Source: Leucobacter chromiireducens subsp. chromiireducens (GTDB taxonomy: Bacteria; Actinomycetota; Actinomycetes; Actinomycetales; Microbacteriaceae). From it: 64,000 bases of DNA. Positions 18,031 to 26,041 of this stretch are shown here, piece after piece (positions within the stretch are counted from its first letter, which is position 1; the number at the start of each line of letters is the position of its first letter). The stretch covers positions 1,151,171 through 1,215,170 of the forward strand of contig NZ_QYAD01000001.1 of the NCBI RefSeq assembly GCF_016758255.1. Direction: 5' to 3'. The notes under the pieces were generated by a model. That model was given only the letters and a program-made list of their open reading frames with translations, ran no database searches and was not told the DNA's origin. A program made the position numbers and the translations under genes.

Positions 18031-18066
18031 AAGGCCCTGATCTGGATTTCTCCTGATCAGGGCCTT
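18031..18066 (-). terminator. Original terminator of the initiator tRNA gene, now stranded beyond attL
   Basis: A perfect 12-bp stem AAGGCCCTGATC / GATCAGGGCCTT with a 12-nt loop is followed on the minus strand by CCGCCTTTTC. It lies just outside the left att repeat, where the tRNA transcript would have ended before the element inserted. Confidence 0.75.
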
Positions 18067-18073
18067 CCTCACG

Positions 18074-18112
18074 GTTGCGGGGGCAGGATTTGAACCTACG
18101 ACCTCCGGGTTA
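18074..18112. repeat. attL: 39-bp copy of the tRNA-fMet 3' end
   Basis: Identical to 26143-26181 over 39 bp; identity stops on both sides. It reads as the T-arm and acceptor half of the initiator tRNA on the minus strand and is a truncated tRNA remnant. Confidence 0.92.
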
Positions 18113-18217
18113 CGCGCGTTCTATTTGAGCGAGCGGGTTGGGTGGTCGAGTTTGCGCTGTAAACGAGCCGATCTTGGGGGTACTGGATCATCCCAAGGCC
18201 TACCGGGGTGTACCAGA

Positions 18218-18253
18218 AAGTACCGCCGCATGGCGGTACTTTTGGCGGTACTC
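18218..18253. promoter_or_regulatory. Left arm-type integrase sites
   Basis: AAGTACCGCC (18218-18227, inverted), GGCGGTACTT (18232-18241) and GGCGGTACTC (18244-18253); the two direct copies are 12 bp apart. The same pair with the same phase occurs at the right end (26042-26063). Confidence 0.65.
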
Positions 18254-18264
18254 TCAGGCGCGCC

Positions 18265-19611
18265 TCAGACGCGCTGGATCAGCCGATCCGCGGCGTCGAG
18301 CAGCGGGTCTACGTTGCGGAGGTCGGTGTAGTGCTTGAGATTGATCTCTTCATCGTGCCCGAAGTACGTGGCGCGGATCTCTGCGGGTACTCCCTCGGCG
18401 CGCAGCAGCGTGTTGAGGGTGTAGCGCCAGGCGTGCGAGCGCCCCCACTTGGTCGCGAGCACGGGGATACCCAGAGCCTCGGCGAGCTCGTCGTAGATCA
18501 CCCGGCTCGCCTTGTTAGCGTTGTCGCGATCCCAGGGCTCGCTCGGGTCACTCGGGGAGCCGATCACAAGCTGGCTGGCCGGGGCCTCCTGTCGCCGGGC
18601 CAGAATGCGCTCGGCGGCTCGGGGGTCAAAGAGCGGCACCCAGCGCTTCAGGGGCTTCGCGACCGTCGAGCCCTTGCCCCACAGCTCGGCGATAACCCGG
18701 CCGTCGGCGCGGGCATCGAGTCGACCCCAGGTCAGGCCCTTGTTCGGGTGAACGACCTCGACCTGGCGCGCGCCGGTGGATACCTGGAACAGGGCGAGGT
18801 CTACGGCGTTTCGGCGCTTTGCGATCGCGTCGGCATGGCTCCAGCGGCCCCGGCGCGGCTTGGGGGTGGCCTCGGGGTCGATGGCGAGCAGGTAATCGAC
18901 GCAGGCGAGCCACTGCTCGCGCGAGAGGGCTACGCGCTCGCCCTGCTCGTCGTCGCGCTGGCGCCGCATGCTCTCGAGGTCGATTGCCATGCCCGCGATG
19001 GGGTTGGCCTCGATCACCTCGTCGCGGATGAGCTGCTGGGCGAGGTACTTGCCGAGGACGGTGCGGGCCTGCCGCGCGCTCTCCTGGCCGTGCAGGGCGG
19101 CGATCTCCTGCAAGTTCGCCTCGATGGTGCGGAAGCGCATGCCGGACGCGATGGAGTGCCCTGCGAAGCTCTGGGCGTGCTTCTCGCCGGGGTGGCCCTC
19201 GCAGTCGTGGCGGTGCAGGCCCGCCTCGTCGCAGTCGGCGGCGTGGCCCTCGGCGGCGTAGCGGCAGCCGAGCAGCTGGCCGACGGCGAGCATGTAGCGG
19301 CTGCGGGTGTTCTCGTTGGGTGTCTTGGCGACCAGGGGCAGGGTCACCTCCTCGACGTAGTCGCGCAGTGAGGCGGAGGGCTTCCAGCTGCCGCGGTTCC
19401 CGCCGGTACGCAGCAGTTCGTTTGCCCTGGTCAGTGCGGCTTTTCTGGCTGCGGTCTTCGTCGGGCCCTGGCCGTAGAGGTCCTTGAGGAGGCGTCCGTC
19501 GCGGAGTTTCACGCTGAAGCGATGCCGGTAGGCCTTGCGGGCCTCGACCCACTTCGGCTCGTTGCGGTCGACGGTGTGCTCGCCGGGGTTGAGTGCTGTG
19601 TTCTTCGCCAT
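18265..19611 (-). CDS. int: Tyrosine recombinase (integrase)
   Basis: The 448-residue integrase drives insertion and excision at the tRNA-fMet att sites. The catalytic set is complete: Arg282 in STGARQVE, Lys313 in GKGST, His393 and Arg396 in SHAWRYT, His419 in YFGHDE and nucleophile Tyr428 in NLKHYTD. The N-terminus holds an arm-binding-type region. The core-binding domain contains an unusual Cys/His cluster (C116, H123, C127, H133, H135, C137, H140, H145) that could bind zinc. It sits at the attL end and reads towards it, divergent from the RNA/alpA segment. Confidence 0.93.
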   Translation of the reverse strand: MAKNTALNPGEHTVDRNEPKWVEARKAYRHRFSVKLRDGRLLKDLYGQGPTKTAARKAALTRANELLRTGGNRGSWKPSASLRDYVEEVTLPLVAKTPNENTRSRYMLAVGQLLGCRYAAEGHAADCDEAGLHRHDCEGHPGEKHAQSFAGHSIASGMRFRTIEANLQEIAALHGQESARQARTVLGKYLAQQLIRDEVIEANPIAGMAIDLESMRRQRDDEQGERVALSREQWLACVDYLLAIDPEATPKPRRGRWSHADAIAKRRNAVDLALFQVSTGARQVEVVHPNKGLTWGRLDARADGRVIAELWGKGSTVAKPLKRWVPLFDPRAAERILARRQEAPASQLVIGSPSDPSEPWDRDNANKASRVIYDELAEALGIPVLATKWGRSHAWRYTLNTLLRAEGVPAEIRATYFGHDEEINLKHYTDLRNVDPLLDAADRLIQRV

Positions 19612-19696
19612 GCTTCAACGGTACTTTATGTAACGGTTCAAATCAAGTGGGAAGGGGTGCGCTGTGCAAGATTTGGAAGGGTGTGGTAGGCTCGGA

Positions 19697-19915
19697 TCAT
19701 AACCTCGACGCGAGCCTTGGAAACTGGGAGAGCGTGGCCGAATCCCCGGCGTAAACGAGATACCTGGGCCGTCGCGGGATTGGACGGCGAGCAGGGGTTT
19801 CCCTGCTCTGGGCCGGTGCAACGGAGCCGGGCTACTAGCTAGACGCTCAGAGGCGAAGGTCGCCGAGCCGGGTCCCGTTAGCTCTCGGTGATACGCACTC
19901 TGGCGGGGTGCGTGT
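19697..19915 (+). ncRNA. Structured intergenic RNA candidate, int-alpA-like
   Basis: The 321-bp gap between the divergent int and alpA-like genes is full of nested hairpins: 19769-19787 (5 bp), 19789-19808 (GAGCAGGG-GTTT-CCCTGCTC), 19852-19864 (GGCGA-AGG-TCGCC), 19893-19913 (ACGCAC / GTGCGT), plus possible long-range CCCGGC (19745-19750) with GCCGGG (19826-19831). A plausible -10, TAGGCT, lies at 19687-19692. From memory, an Rfam motif named int-alpA was described in exactly this context, between integrase and alpA genes of actinobacterial elements. Membership is inferred from context and structure only; the boundaries are approximate. Confidence 0.55.
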
Positions 19916-19932
19916 TCCCGAAGGAGCGCACC

Positions 19933-20208
19933 GTGGCTACGAAGGCCCGCAAGAAGACGACCCAGAAGCAGAAGAAAACCGCCGCGCCCAAGGCCGCCGA
20001 GCCGCGACCCCGGCGGCTGAATGGGCCTGCGACGGCGCGATACATCGGCTGGGCGCCGCAGACGTTGGTCAACAAAAGGCACCGCGTGCGCCACGGCCTG
20101 CTGCCCGAGGATGCGGTGCCGCCAGTCCACGAGAGTGACGGAGCGAGCAGCTACTACCTGCTGGACGCTGTTGACGCCTGGCTGGACGCGCGAGGGGCGC
20201 GGAGCTAG
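19933..20208 (+). CDS. AlpA/excisionase-like small DNA-binding protein
   Basis: The GTG start at 19933 is chosen because AAGGAG (19921-19926) stands 6 nt upstream; the longer frame would run into the structured RNA. The 91-residue protein has a Lys-rich N-terminal tail, then a MerR/AlpA-like winged-helix domain (ATARYIGWAPQTLVNKRHR, then SYYLLDAVDAWLDAR). Such proteins direct excision or regulate the integrase; the position next to int supports this. Confidence 0.75.
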   Translation: MATKARKKTTQKQKKTAAPKAAEPRPRRLNGPATARYIGWAPQTLVNKRHRVRHGLLPEDAVPPVHESDGASSYYLLDAVDAWLDARGARS

Positions 20209-20263
20209 GGCGGCGGGCCGGGAGGCTGGCGGCGATGCGCTGCGAGGGGCTGGTACGCGTGTC

Positions 20264-20485
20264 TGCATACCCTCGTTTCGGCATGCATACCCTCGTTTCC
20301 GCGGTGCATACCCTCGTTTCCGAAAAAAGGAGGGTATGCACTCGGGGTGCAGATCGGCATGATTCCGCGGTTCTCGGTGCGTGGTGCATACCCTCGTTTC
20401 GCTGCGACAAATCAAGTCAGACGTGCCTGGGCGCGTGTAAAGCCCAGGTCAGAGCACAGAACGGAAGGGTGCATACCCTCGTTTC
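20264..20485. repeat. Iteron array (TGCATACCCTCGTTTC), probable replication origin
   Basis: Five direct 16-bp copies start at 20264, 20284, 20305, 20385 and 20470. An inverted 11-bp core copy at 20330-20340 pairs with the third copy to make a perfect hairpin (20305-20340). They fill the 393-bp gene-free stretch before the HUH replication gene. Iterons upstream of rep are typical binding sites for the initiator. Confidence 0.8.
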
Positions 20486-20552
20486 GGGCTCAGATATTTC
20501 CATCGGTCGGCGCGGCCGGTGCGAGACGTGCTCGGAATGGGCACAAAACGAG

Positions 20553-20580
20553 GAAACCCCCGGTGTCCGCCGGGGGTTTC
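20553..20580 (+). other. GC-rich hairpin upstream of rep (possible nick-site hairpin or attenuator)
   Basis: A perfect 11-bp stem GAAACCCCCGG / CCGGGGGTTTC with a 6-nt loop ends 21 bp before the rep start. In rolling-circle replicons the double-strand origin hairpin lies near rep; attenuation of rep is the alternative. Confidence 0.5.
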
Positions 20581-20601
20581 AGAGAGGACTGGTTCGGAGC
20601 C

Positions 20602-21987
20602 ATGTCTACCCACAAGTCTACCAAGAAGAAGCGCAAGCCGCCGCCTTACAAGCCTGGGAATCGGGCCTGGTCAGTGGTCGGTCACGACCTGACCGAGGAG
20701 CACATCCGCGAGTTCGTCGGGGGCCGCAAGCCTCACGTCAAGGCGGTCGGCATCGTGCATGACCGCGACCCCGGCAGCCGCGAGCACGGGCACGTCTTCT
20801 TCTTCGACCCGAAGACGAAGCGGAGCGCCGAGGCGGTGCAGCGCATGCTTCCTGTGCCGGTGATCGTGAAGCCGTTCATCTACCACCCCGACGAGCCGGG
20901 GCCGATGAAGGGCAAGCACGCTCCGGCGCGAGGGGCGCGCTACTGCACGCACGAGCACCCCGAGCAGCAGGCGAAGGGCAAAGCGCTGTACGGCGACGAC
21001 GAGGTGATCGCGAGCCCTGGCTGGGACTGGCGCGCCGACGTGGATGCGCTGAACGCCTACGAGGGGATCGACCCGGCGAAGGCGGCCAAGCAGACGCTAG
21101 TGGATCGGCTGACGGACCGCATCCTCGACGGCGAGCTGACGGCGCGCGACGTCCGCCGGATGCACTCGAAGACGTACAAGGATAGGGGGCCTGCGTTCTG
21201 GGAAGGCTACGAGAAGCGCGCCGAGCAGTGGCGGGCCGACGACCGAGAGGTCGAGGAGCGGCAGCAGCGGGAAGCGCAGCAGGTCGAGGAATCGCGGCTC
21301 TATGCCGAGCAGCAGGAAGCCGCGCAGAAGGCCCGTGAGGAGGCCGAGAAGCGCGAGGCCGAGGCCGAGGCTCAGAGAGCCGCGGAAGAGGCGCAGAGGG
21401 CCGCACAGGAGGCGCGGGAGGCCGAGGAGGCGGCGGCGCGCCGGGAGGACGAGCGGCGCGAGCACGAGGAGCGCCTGGCGACCGATCCCGAGTACCGCGC
21501 CGAGCACGAGCGGCAGCTCGCGCGGGAGAAGGCGGAGGCGCGGGCGGCGCACGAGGAGGCGGAGGCTTCGCGCAAGGCGCAGAAGCGAGACCTCAAGCTC
21601 TGGCACCTCAAGGATCGCGGTCACTTGAAGTTCTGGGAAGAGTGGTGCGCGCTCGAAGAAGCGCAGGAGCTGCGCGTGGCGCGCCTCGAAGAGCGCGCCA
21701 CGGAGCGAGCCGCCTGGCACGAGGCGAACGGCTGCGAGGTGGGCTGCGTGAACGACGCCGAGCACGAGCCGGGCGACGAGGAGGGGCAGTGCTTCGACGG
21801 CGACATCGCCGGGGACGACGACCCCGTGATGAGGGCGATGCTCGACCGCAGCAACGAGGTAGAGGAGGCCGCCGACGGCGGGCGGTTCTTCGTCAATCGC
21901 GCCACCCTCGACGGGCTCGACCGGAAGGCGGCGGCGATGCTCGCGCGCTACGAGAAGAAGCACACCCGCGGCAGCCGCCGCGGGTGA
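20602..21987 (+). CDS. rep: Rolling-circle-type (HUH) replication initiator
   Basis: The start ATG at 20602 gives 461 residues; the upstream extension of the frame runs through the iterons. The HUH motif is EHGHVFF (His62, His64) and a candidate nucleophile is Tyr114 in GARYCTHEHPEQ, matching the Rep_2/RepB arrangement. A long Glu/Arg/Ala-rich coiled coil (about residues 205-325) follows. The C-terminal part has two cysteines in NGCEVGCVND and a final basic tail. The protein would nick the origin in the iteron region and start rolling-circle replication of the excised element. The long coiled coil is more than the core family needs and may serve oligomerisation. Confidence 0.78.
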   Translation: MSTHKSTKKKRKPPPYKPGNRAWSVVGHDLTEEHIREFVGGRKPHVKAVGIVHDRDPGSREHGHVFFFDPKTKRSAEAVQRMLPVPVIVKPFIYHPDEPGPMKGKHAPARGARYCTHEHPEQQAKGKALYGDDEVIASPGWDWRADVDALNAYEGIDPAKAAKQTLVDRLTDRILDGELTARDVRRMHSKTYKDRGPAFWEGYEKRAEQWRADDREVEERQQREAQQVEESRLYAEQQEAAQKAREEAEKREAEAEAQRAAEEAQRAAQEAREAEEAAARREDERREHEERLATDPEYRAEHERQLAREKAEARAAHEEAEASRKAQKRDLKLWHLKDRGHLKFWEEWCALEEAQELRVARLEERATERAAWHEANGCEVGCVNDAEHEPGDEEGQCFDGDIAGDDDPVMRAMLDRSNEVEEAADGGRFFVNRATLDGLDRKAAAMLARYEKKHTRGSRRG

Positions 21988-22064
21988 CGAAGACCTCGCC
22001 CGCCGCGACCGCGGCGGGCGCACAGCAGCGGGCACGACCCGCACTACATCAGGAGGTGGCCAGA

Positions 22065-22568
22065 ATGGCCGACAACATCGATATGGGCTCTCTCTTCAAG
22101 GGCGGTTCCGCTCCTTCGAGCCCGACCCCCACGCACGGCGCCGAGAGCAGGCCGCAGCCTGCCCCGAGCATCCCTGCCGAGGCGAAGGCGGCGCCCGCTG
22201 CCAAGCCCGCTGCGAGTGCTTCGCAGGAGCGCAGGGCCGCGCGCGCGGTGTCGAGCACGACGAAGCTCGTGGAGGACGCCGAGCGGCTCCTCGTGCAGCG
22301 CAAGCAGCGCCTCGCTGCCGAGCGCCGCGCAGGCCTGGCGGAGGTCTTCGAGAAGCGCGGCGAGGAGCTGCCGACGACCGCTGCGATCAAGAAGCAGCGC
22401 GAGCGCATCGAGAAGCTGCGCCAGCAGCTCGACGACGCCCAGCACAAGCTCGTCGCCGACGAGGTTGCAGCGGCAGTCAAGGTGCTCCGCAAGGAGCACG
22501 GCGACGCCGACGGCATGGACGTCGAAGCGCTCATCGAGCACTTCGGCGGAGCTGCCGCCAGCGCGTGA
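22065..22568 (+). CDS. Hypothetical coiled-coil protein of the element
   Basis: The ATG at 22065 follows a near-perfect AGGAGG at 22051-22056. The product has 167 residues: a disordered Pro/Ala/Ser N-terminus, then a heptad-like charged helix (EDAERLLVQRKQRLAAERR through EKLRQQLDDAQHKLV) and a short acidic C-terminus. No family is recognised. It lies between rep and the oriT-like region, so an accessory role in replication or mobilization is possible. Confidence 0.7.
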   Translation: MADNIDMGSLFKGGSAPSSPTPTHGAESRPQPAPSIPAEAKAAPAAKPAASASQERRAARAVSSTTKLVEDAERLLVQRKQRLAAERRAGLAEVFEKRGEELPTTAAIKKQRERIEKLRQQLDDAQHKLVADEVAAAVKVLRKEHGDADGMDVEALIEHFGGAAASA

Positions 22569-22665
22569 CGGAGCATCCGTCATGGGCTGCCACAGCGTGA
22601 TTCCGACACATCGGAAACGCGCTGCTCTGGGCTCGGGCGAAGCGTCCGAGACCGGGGGTTGGGGC

Positions 22666-22828
22666 CCCACGGAGCGAAGCGCAGTGGGGAGGGGCGGAGC
22701 CCCTGCACCCCCGACGGAGGAGGGGCGAGTTCTGTTCTGTGGGGCGCGAAGCGGCCTACAGAACAGATGCTCGCCAAGGTTAGGGCCCAACCTCGGAGGC
22801 GGAACGCCGGAGAGGTAGGGCCCTAACC
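22666..22828. other. oriT candidate: nested inverted repeats upstream of mobC
   Basis: Inverted repeats in a 300-bp gene-free stretch: CCCCAC / GTGGGG near 22669-22689, GGGGC-gga-GCCCC (22691-22703), TCTGTTCTGT / ACAGAACAGA (22731-22740 with 22758-22767), and GGTTAGGGCCC (22778-22788) with its exact complement (22818-22828), each of the latter being nearly palindromic itself. The location directly before mobC and relaxase is the usual place for oriT. The nick site cannot be read off. Confidence 0.6.
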
Positions 22829-22868
22829 GACGACAGGCAGCTGAGGAGCTGCGAAGGAGGAGATGGAG

Positions 22869-23300
22869 ATGGCGAAGCCAACGACAGCGACGAGGGAGCG
22901 GCTGCTGCCTGGAGTTCGCGTCCGGCTCGCAGAGTCGGACGCTGAGGCGGTGGCTACCGTCGCAGCGAGTCTGGGCACGACCCAGAGCGCGGCGATCCGC
23001 CTCATGCTCCGGCGGTACGACGGAGCAGCAGCGAGCGTGCGTGCAGCACGTGATCTGCACGCGGTGCGCGACGAGCTGGACTCGGCGCGTGACGCGGTGA
23101 ACGCGACTGGGTTGGCGATCCAGCGGGTCGGCAACAACGCGAACCAGATCGCGCGCGCAGTCAACGGCGGCGATCCGCTCGACGTGGCCGCTGTCGAGCG
23201 GCTGACCCAGCGGCTCGAAGCGCTCCAGGCGCAGCACGCCGAGACGGCCCGGGCGCTCACTGCTTGGGTTGACGCCGACCTGCGGGCGGGGGTGCAGTAA
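22869..23300 (+). CDS. mobC: MobC-like relaxosome accessory protein
   Basis: The ATG at 22869 is preferred because AAGGAGG (22854-22860) is 8 nt upstream; ATG 22863 would be only 2 nt from it. The 143-residue protein has an N-terminal ribbon-helix-helix-like segment and the MobC signature IQRVGNNANQIARAVNGG. MobC binds oriT and helps the relaxase open the strands. The stop TAATG overlaps the relaxase start by one base, implying coupled translation. Confidence 0.85.
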   Translation: MAKPTTATRERLLPGVRVRLAESDAEAVATVAASLGTTQSAAIRLMLRRYDGAAASVRAARDLHAVRDELDSARDAVNATGLAIQRVGNNANQIARAVNGGDPLDVAAVERLTQRLEALQAQHAETARALTAWVDADLRAGVQ

Positions 23301-24652
23301 TGGCTACACTCGGCATCAGCTTTACCGACTCCGCGGGGAGGATCGGGAACTACCTCACCGGCGGTCAGGCGCACGACGGGTCGGGCGAGCGCCGGTACGT
23401 CCTCGCGAGCGGCATCGGAACAACGCCGGAGACGTTCGCCCGCGATGCTGCGATAACCCGCGCAGCGCACGGCAAACAGGGCGCCAAGCGGCAGGCGGCG
23501 TCGCTCTACCTGAGCTTCACGGCGGAGGAGCTTGACCCCGACGACCCCGAGGCAGCAGAGAAGGCGCTCGCCTACGGCCTGAGCTTCACCGAGGCGGCAT
23601 TTCCCGGGCACCAGAGCATCGCCGTAGTTCAGAAAGACGGCGCCTCTGGACTTTGGCATGTGCACGGTGCCGTCATCGCGCAATCGCACCGAGAGGCAGT
23701 GTTCGAGTACGTCCCGGCGAAGACCGGCAAACCGGTGCGCCAGGAGCGCTCGGCGGGCCGCGCGATCACTGCCGAGATGTCGAACGTCTACCGGCTTCGT
23801 GCGCTCAATGACCAGATGATCGAGCAGGCCTTCGGCTACTCGAACAAGGAGCTGGTCGAGGGCCGCAGGCGCGCGGCGAACGTGACCGCGTTCGACCTCC
23901 GCAAGCGCGAGCGCGGCGAGTACAACTGGCGCGACGACCTGCGTGAGCGCATCGACCTCTCAGCGGCTCAGGGCGGCACGGTGACGGACTTTCAGGCTCG
24001 GCTCGCTGCCGAGGGCGTGGCGGTGCGTGAACGTGGCCAGGAGGGCGCGCTGAGCTATGCCTTTACCGACGCCGACGGCAAGAAGCGCAACGCTCGTGCC
24101 AAGGGCAAGATGGGCCTCGGCGAGGCCTACGGCCGCGAGGGCATCGAGCTGAGCCTCGGACGGGCACGCGCTGCTCGTGGCAAGGCGGCGAAGCCGGTGC
24201 GGCAGCCTGTGCCTGTGGGCGCCGATCCGATGCCGCGCTTCGAGACGTTGCTCGCGGAGCAGCGGGCCAGCATGCCGCCCGCTCGCGTCGAGCCGGCACC
24301 TGCGCCGGTGACGGGCCGGACAGGAGCGCTCGCGGCAGTCGAGGAGTTCATGGCCGAGTTCGAGCCCGCGGCGGAGCAGCCCCAGACCCCGCAGGGGGCC
24401 GTGGAGGAGCCGCAGGAGGGCGCCGGGGCCGCGGAGACCGTAGAGCGCGCGCAGGAGGCCGCGCAGGAGCCTGAGGTGTCGGACTTCCTCGCCGAGGTAG
24501 AGGAGGCCGCGGAGGGGCTGCGGGAGGCTACGCCTGCGCCGACTCCGGTCGAGCCCTCTAAGCCGGTGCTCGCGAGCCGGGCCGAGGGCCTGCTGGCCGC
24601 TGACGCAGAGCTGCGCAAGGGCCGCGTGGAGCAGGGGCAGTTCGGTGAGTGA
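23300..24652 (+). CDS. mobA: Relaxase (MobA/VirD2-type mobilization nuclease)
   Basis: The 450-residue protein has candidate catalytic Tyr18 in IGNYLTGGQ and the three-histidine metal motif His104 (FPGHQSI) with His120/His122 (GLWHVHGAVI), characteristic of MobP-type relaxases. The C-terminal third is Pro/Glu/Ala-rich without recognised domains; no primase or helicase domain is present. It would nick oriT and pilot the strand into a conjugation channel provided by another element. Confidence 0.9.
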   Translation: MATLGISFTDSAGRIGNYLTGGQAHDGSGERRYVLASGIGTTPETFARDAAITRAAHGKQGAKRQAASLYLSFTAEELDPDDPEAAEKALAYGLSFTEAAFPGHQSIAVVQKDGASGLWHVHGAVIAQSHREAVFEYVPAKTGKPVRQERSAGRAITAEMSNVYRLRALNDQMIEQAFGYSNKELVEGRRRAANVTAFDLRKRERGEYNWRDDLRERIDLSAAQGGTVTDFQARLAAEGVAVRERGQEGALSYAFTDADGKKRNARAKGKMGLGEAYGREGIELSLGRARAARGKAAKPVRQPVPVGADPMPRFETLLAEQRASMPPARVEPAPAPVTGRTGALAAVEEFMAEFEPAAEQPQTPQGAVEEPQEGAGAAETVERAQEAAQEPEVSDFLAEVEEAAEGLREATPAPTPVEPSKPVLASRAEGLLAADAELRKGRVEQGQFGE

Positions 24653-24663
24653 GCAGAGCAGAA

Positions 24664-24693
24664 AGCCCCGCAGCGCATCTGCGCTGCGGGGCT
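24664..24693. terminator. Bidirectional terminator between relaxase and lipoprotein
   Basis: A 13-bp perfect stem AGCCCCGCAGCGC / complement with loop ATCT lies between convergent stops at 24652 and 24714; GAAA upstream gives a short U-run for the leftward transcript. Confidence 0.85.
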
Positions 24694-24713
24694 CCGGGTC
24701 GGGCGCGCAGCGC

Positions 24714-25634
24714 CTAGTCGGCGATCCAGTCGCCGTTCGTGTCGGTCTCGTAGTTGCGGACCTCCGCGTCGAAGATGTAGATGTCGCCGTTCTTCGTCGA
24801 GGTCATGTAGGCAGTGGCGAAGGGATGCTCCTCGTCGTCGCTGGTCCGGACGTGGAACCAGGCGCTCTCGTAGGGGCTAGCGTCGAGCGGGTCGGCGGCG
24901 CAGTCCCAGACCATCGTCAGGGTCTCGAGGTCTGCCGAGTAGTAGGAGCCGTCCTCGGGGTCGGCGCTGTCGAGCTCGTCGATCGGCTTCGCGTCGGCGC
25001 CGAACATGCTCTGCCCGTCGGTGCGGCCCAGCTGGCCTTCCTGGTCCTGGCGCAGCGCCTCGAGGGCCTCCTCGAACCGGCTGTCGTACCATTCCATCTT
25101 CGTCGCGACGCCGCCCTCGACGTTCTGCTTGATGCCGCTGCTCTCCTCGAGTCTGAGGATTGCCTCGGTCTCCTGCTCTACGAGCCACTCGCGCTGCTCG
25201 TCGGCGTTGGTGACGCCGTCGCCCTGGAACTTGCCGTATTGCCCCCAAGCCTGGATCGCGGCCTCGTCGCGCAGCTCGTCCTCGCTCATGCCTGCGCCAC
25301 CTGCGACGGCTTCGACCCCCTGCGGGAAGTCGTACGCGACGTCCACGGCGCACATGCTCGCCGAGTCGAGTTCGCGAGCGGTCGCGCTGACCGGGACTGC
25401 GGTGAGGTTCTCGAGCTCCGGCGCGATGGCGACGAGCTCGTCGGGGAGGACGAACTCGATGGTCTGCGCGGGGCCGTGGCTCGCGCGCGACCAGTCGAAG
25501 GCGTCGTCCAGTGCGGGGTTGCCGCCCGTGCCGCCGGGGCTGGGTGCGCCGCCTCCGGAGCAGGCTGCGAGGGTCGCGGTGAGCGCGAGCGCTGCGAGCA
25601 GCGCGGGGGCAGTGCGGGCGAGGCGGGGCATCAT
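24714..25634 (-). CDS. Predicted lipoprotein, cargo of the element
   Basis: The start is ATG 25634 or 25631, preceded by AGGAG. The signal peptide ends in lipobox TATLAAC (Cys25), followed by a Gly/Ser/Pro linker. The remaining 280 residues are acidic, without a recognised domain, and include one pair of possible disulfide cysteines (SMCAVD and VWDCAAD). It is the only clear cargo gene besides the divergent XRE regulator. Possible roles such as surface exclusion or stress protection cannot be chosen from the sequence. Confidence 0.8.
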   Translation of the reverse strand: MMPRLARTAPALLAALALTATLAACSGGGAPSPGGTGGNPALDDAFDWSRASHGPAQTIEFVLPDELVAIAPELENLTAVPVSATARELDSASMCAVDVAYDFPQGVEAVAGGAGMSEDELRDEAAIQAWGQYGKFQGDGVTNADEQREWLVEQETEAILRLEESSGIKQNVEGGVATKMEWYDSRFEEALEALRQDQEGQLGRTDGQSMFGADAKPIDELDSADPEDGSYYSADLETLTMVWDCAADPLDASPYESAWFHVRTSDDEEHPFATAYMTSTKNGDIYIFDAEVRNYETDTNGDWIAD

Positions 25635-25689
25635 TGGGGGCTCCTGTCGGTCAGCGGGCATAAATACCGCTCGCCAGCCTACCGCAATA

Positions 25690-25705
25690 GCAACTCATCC
25701 GTTGC
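25690..25705. promoter_or_regulatory. Inverted repeat GCAAC-N6-GTTGC, candidate XRE operator
   Basis: A perfect 5-bp dyad with a 6-bp centre in the 103-bp region between the divergent lipoprotein and XRE genes. Confidence 0.5.
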
Positions 25706-25737
25706 TGGTCAGAGGCGCATTCCTGTACTCGGCTTGA

Positions 25738-25962
25738 GTGGTGACTCAAGAATCGACCCCGCTGCGCATCGTCTTCGGTGCCCGCGTCCGCGAGCATCGG
25801 CTGGCCCTCGAACTTACTCAGGAAGCGCTGGCCGAGCGGCTGGGCGTCTCGGTGCAGTATCTGGGCCGAGTCGAGCGCGGAGAGAACCTGACCTTCGATT
25901 CTGCCGACCGGTTCGCGGCGATGCTCGGCCTCGACGCCCTCGATCTGCTTCTTCGACCCTGA
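25738..25962 (+). CDS. XRE-family helix-turn-helix regulator
   Basis: A 74-residue single-domain Cro/CI-type HTH: LTQEALAERLGVSVQYLGRVERGEN is the canonical helix-turn-helix, followed by two short helices. The start is GTG 25738 or GTG 25741. It is divergent from the cargo lipoprotein and likely controls it and itself. It lacks any sensor or protease domain. Confidence 0.88.
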   Translation: MVTQESTPLRIVFGARVREHRLALELTQEALAERLGVSVQYLGRVERGENLTFDSADRFAAMLGLDALDLLLRP

Positions 25963-26041
25963 CCCCCTGCCCGGAGGGGCAAGCTGGCCCCCGGCCCGCC
26001 CGAAGGGCGGTGCATACCGCAGCCTACCTAGAGAAGAGCCT

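Noticed and set aside
17281..18072. Long minus-strand open frame across the end of the UPF0182 gene and the following gap
   Set aside because: Arg/Ser/Pro-rich shadow composition, opposite a confident gene, no domain and no ribosome-binding site.
18074..18112. Second tRNA gene at the left end of the element
   Set aside because: Only the 3' half of the tRNA is present; no 5' half or anticodon arm follows.
21642..22064. Upstream extension of the coiled-coil protein gene into rep
   Set aside because: Arg-rich shadow of rep; the start at 22065 has an AGGAGG site.
26011..26018. TGCATACC near the right end as an extra iteron
   Set aside because: Only 8 bp of the 16-bp repeat match, it stands alone, and is far from rep.
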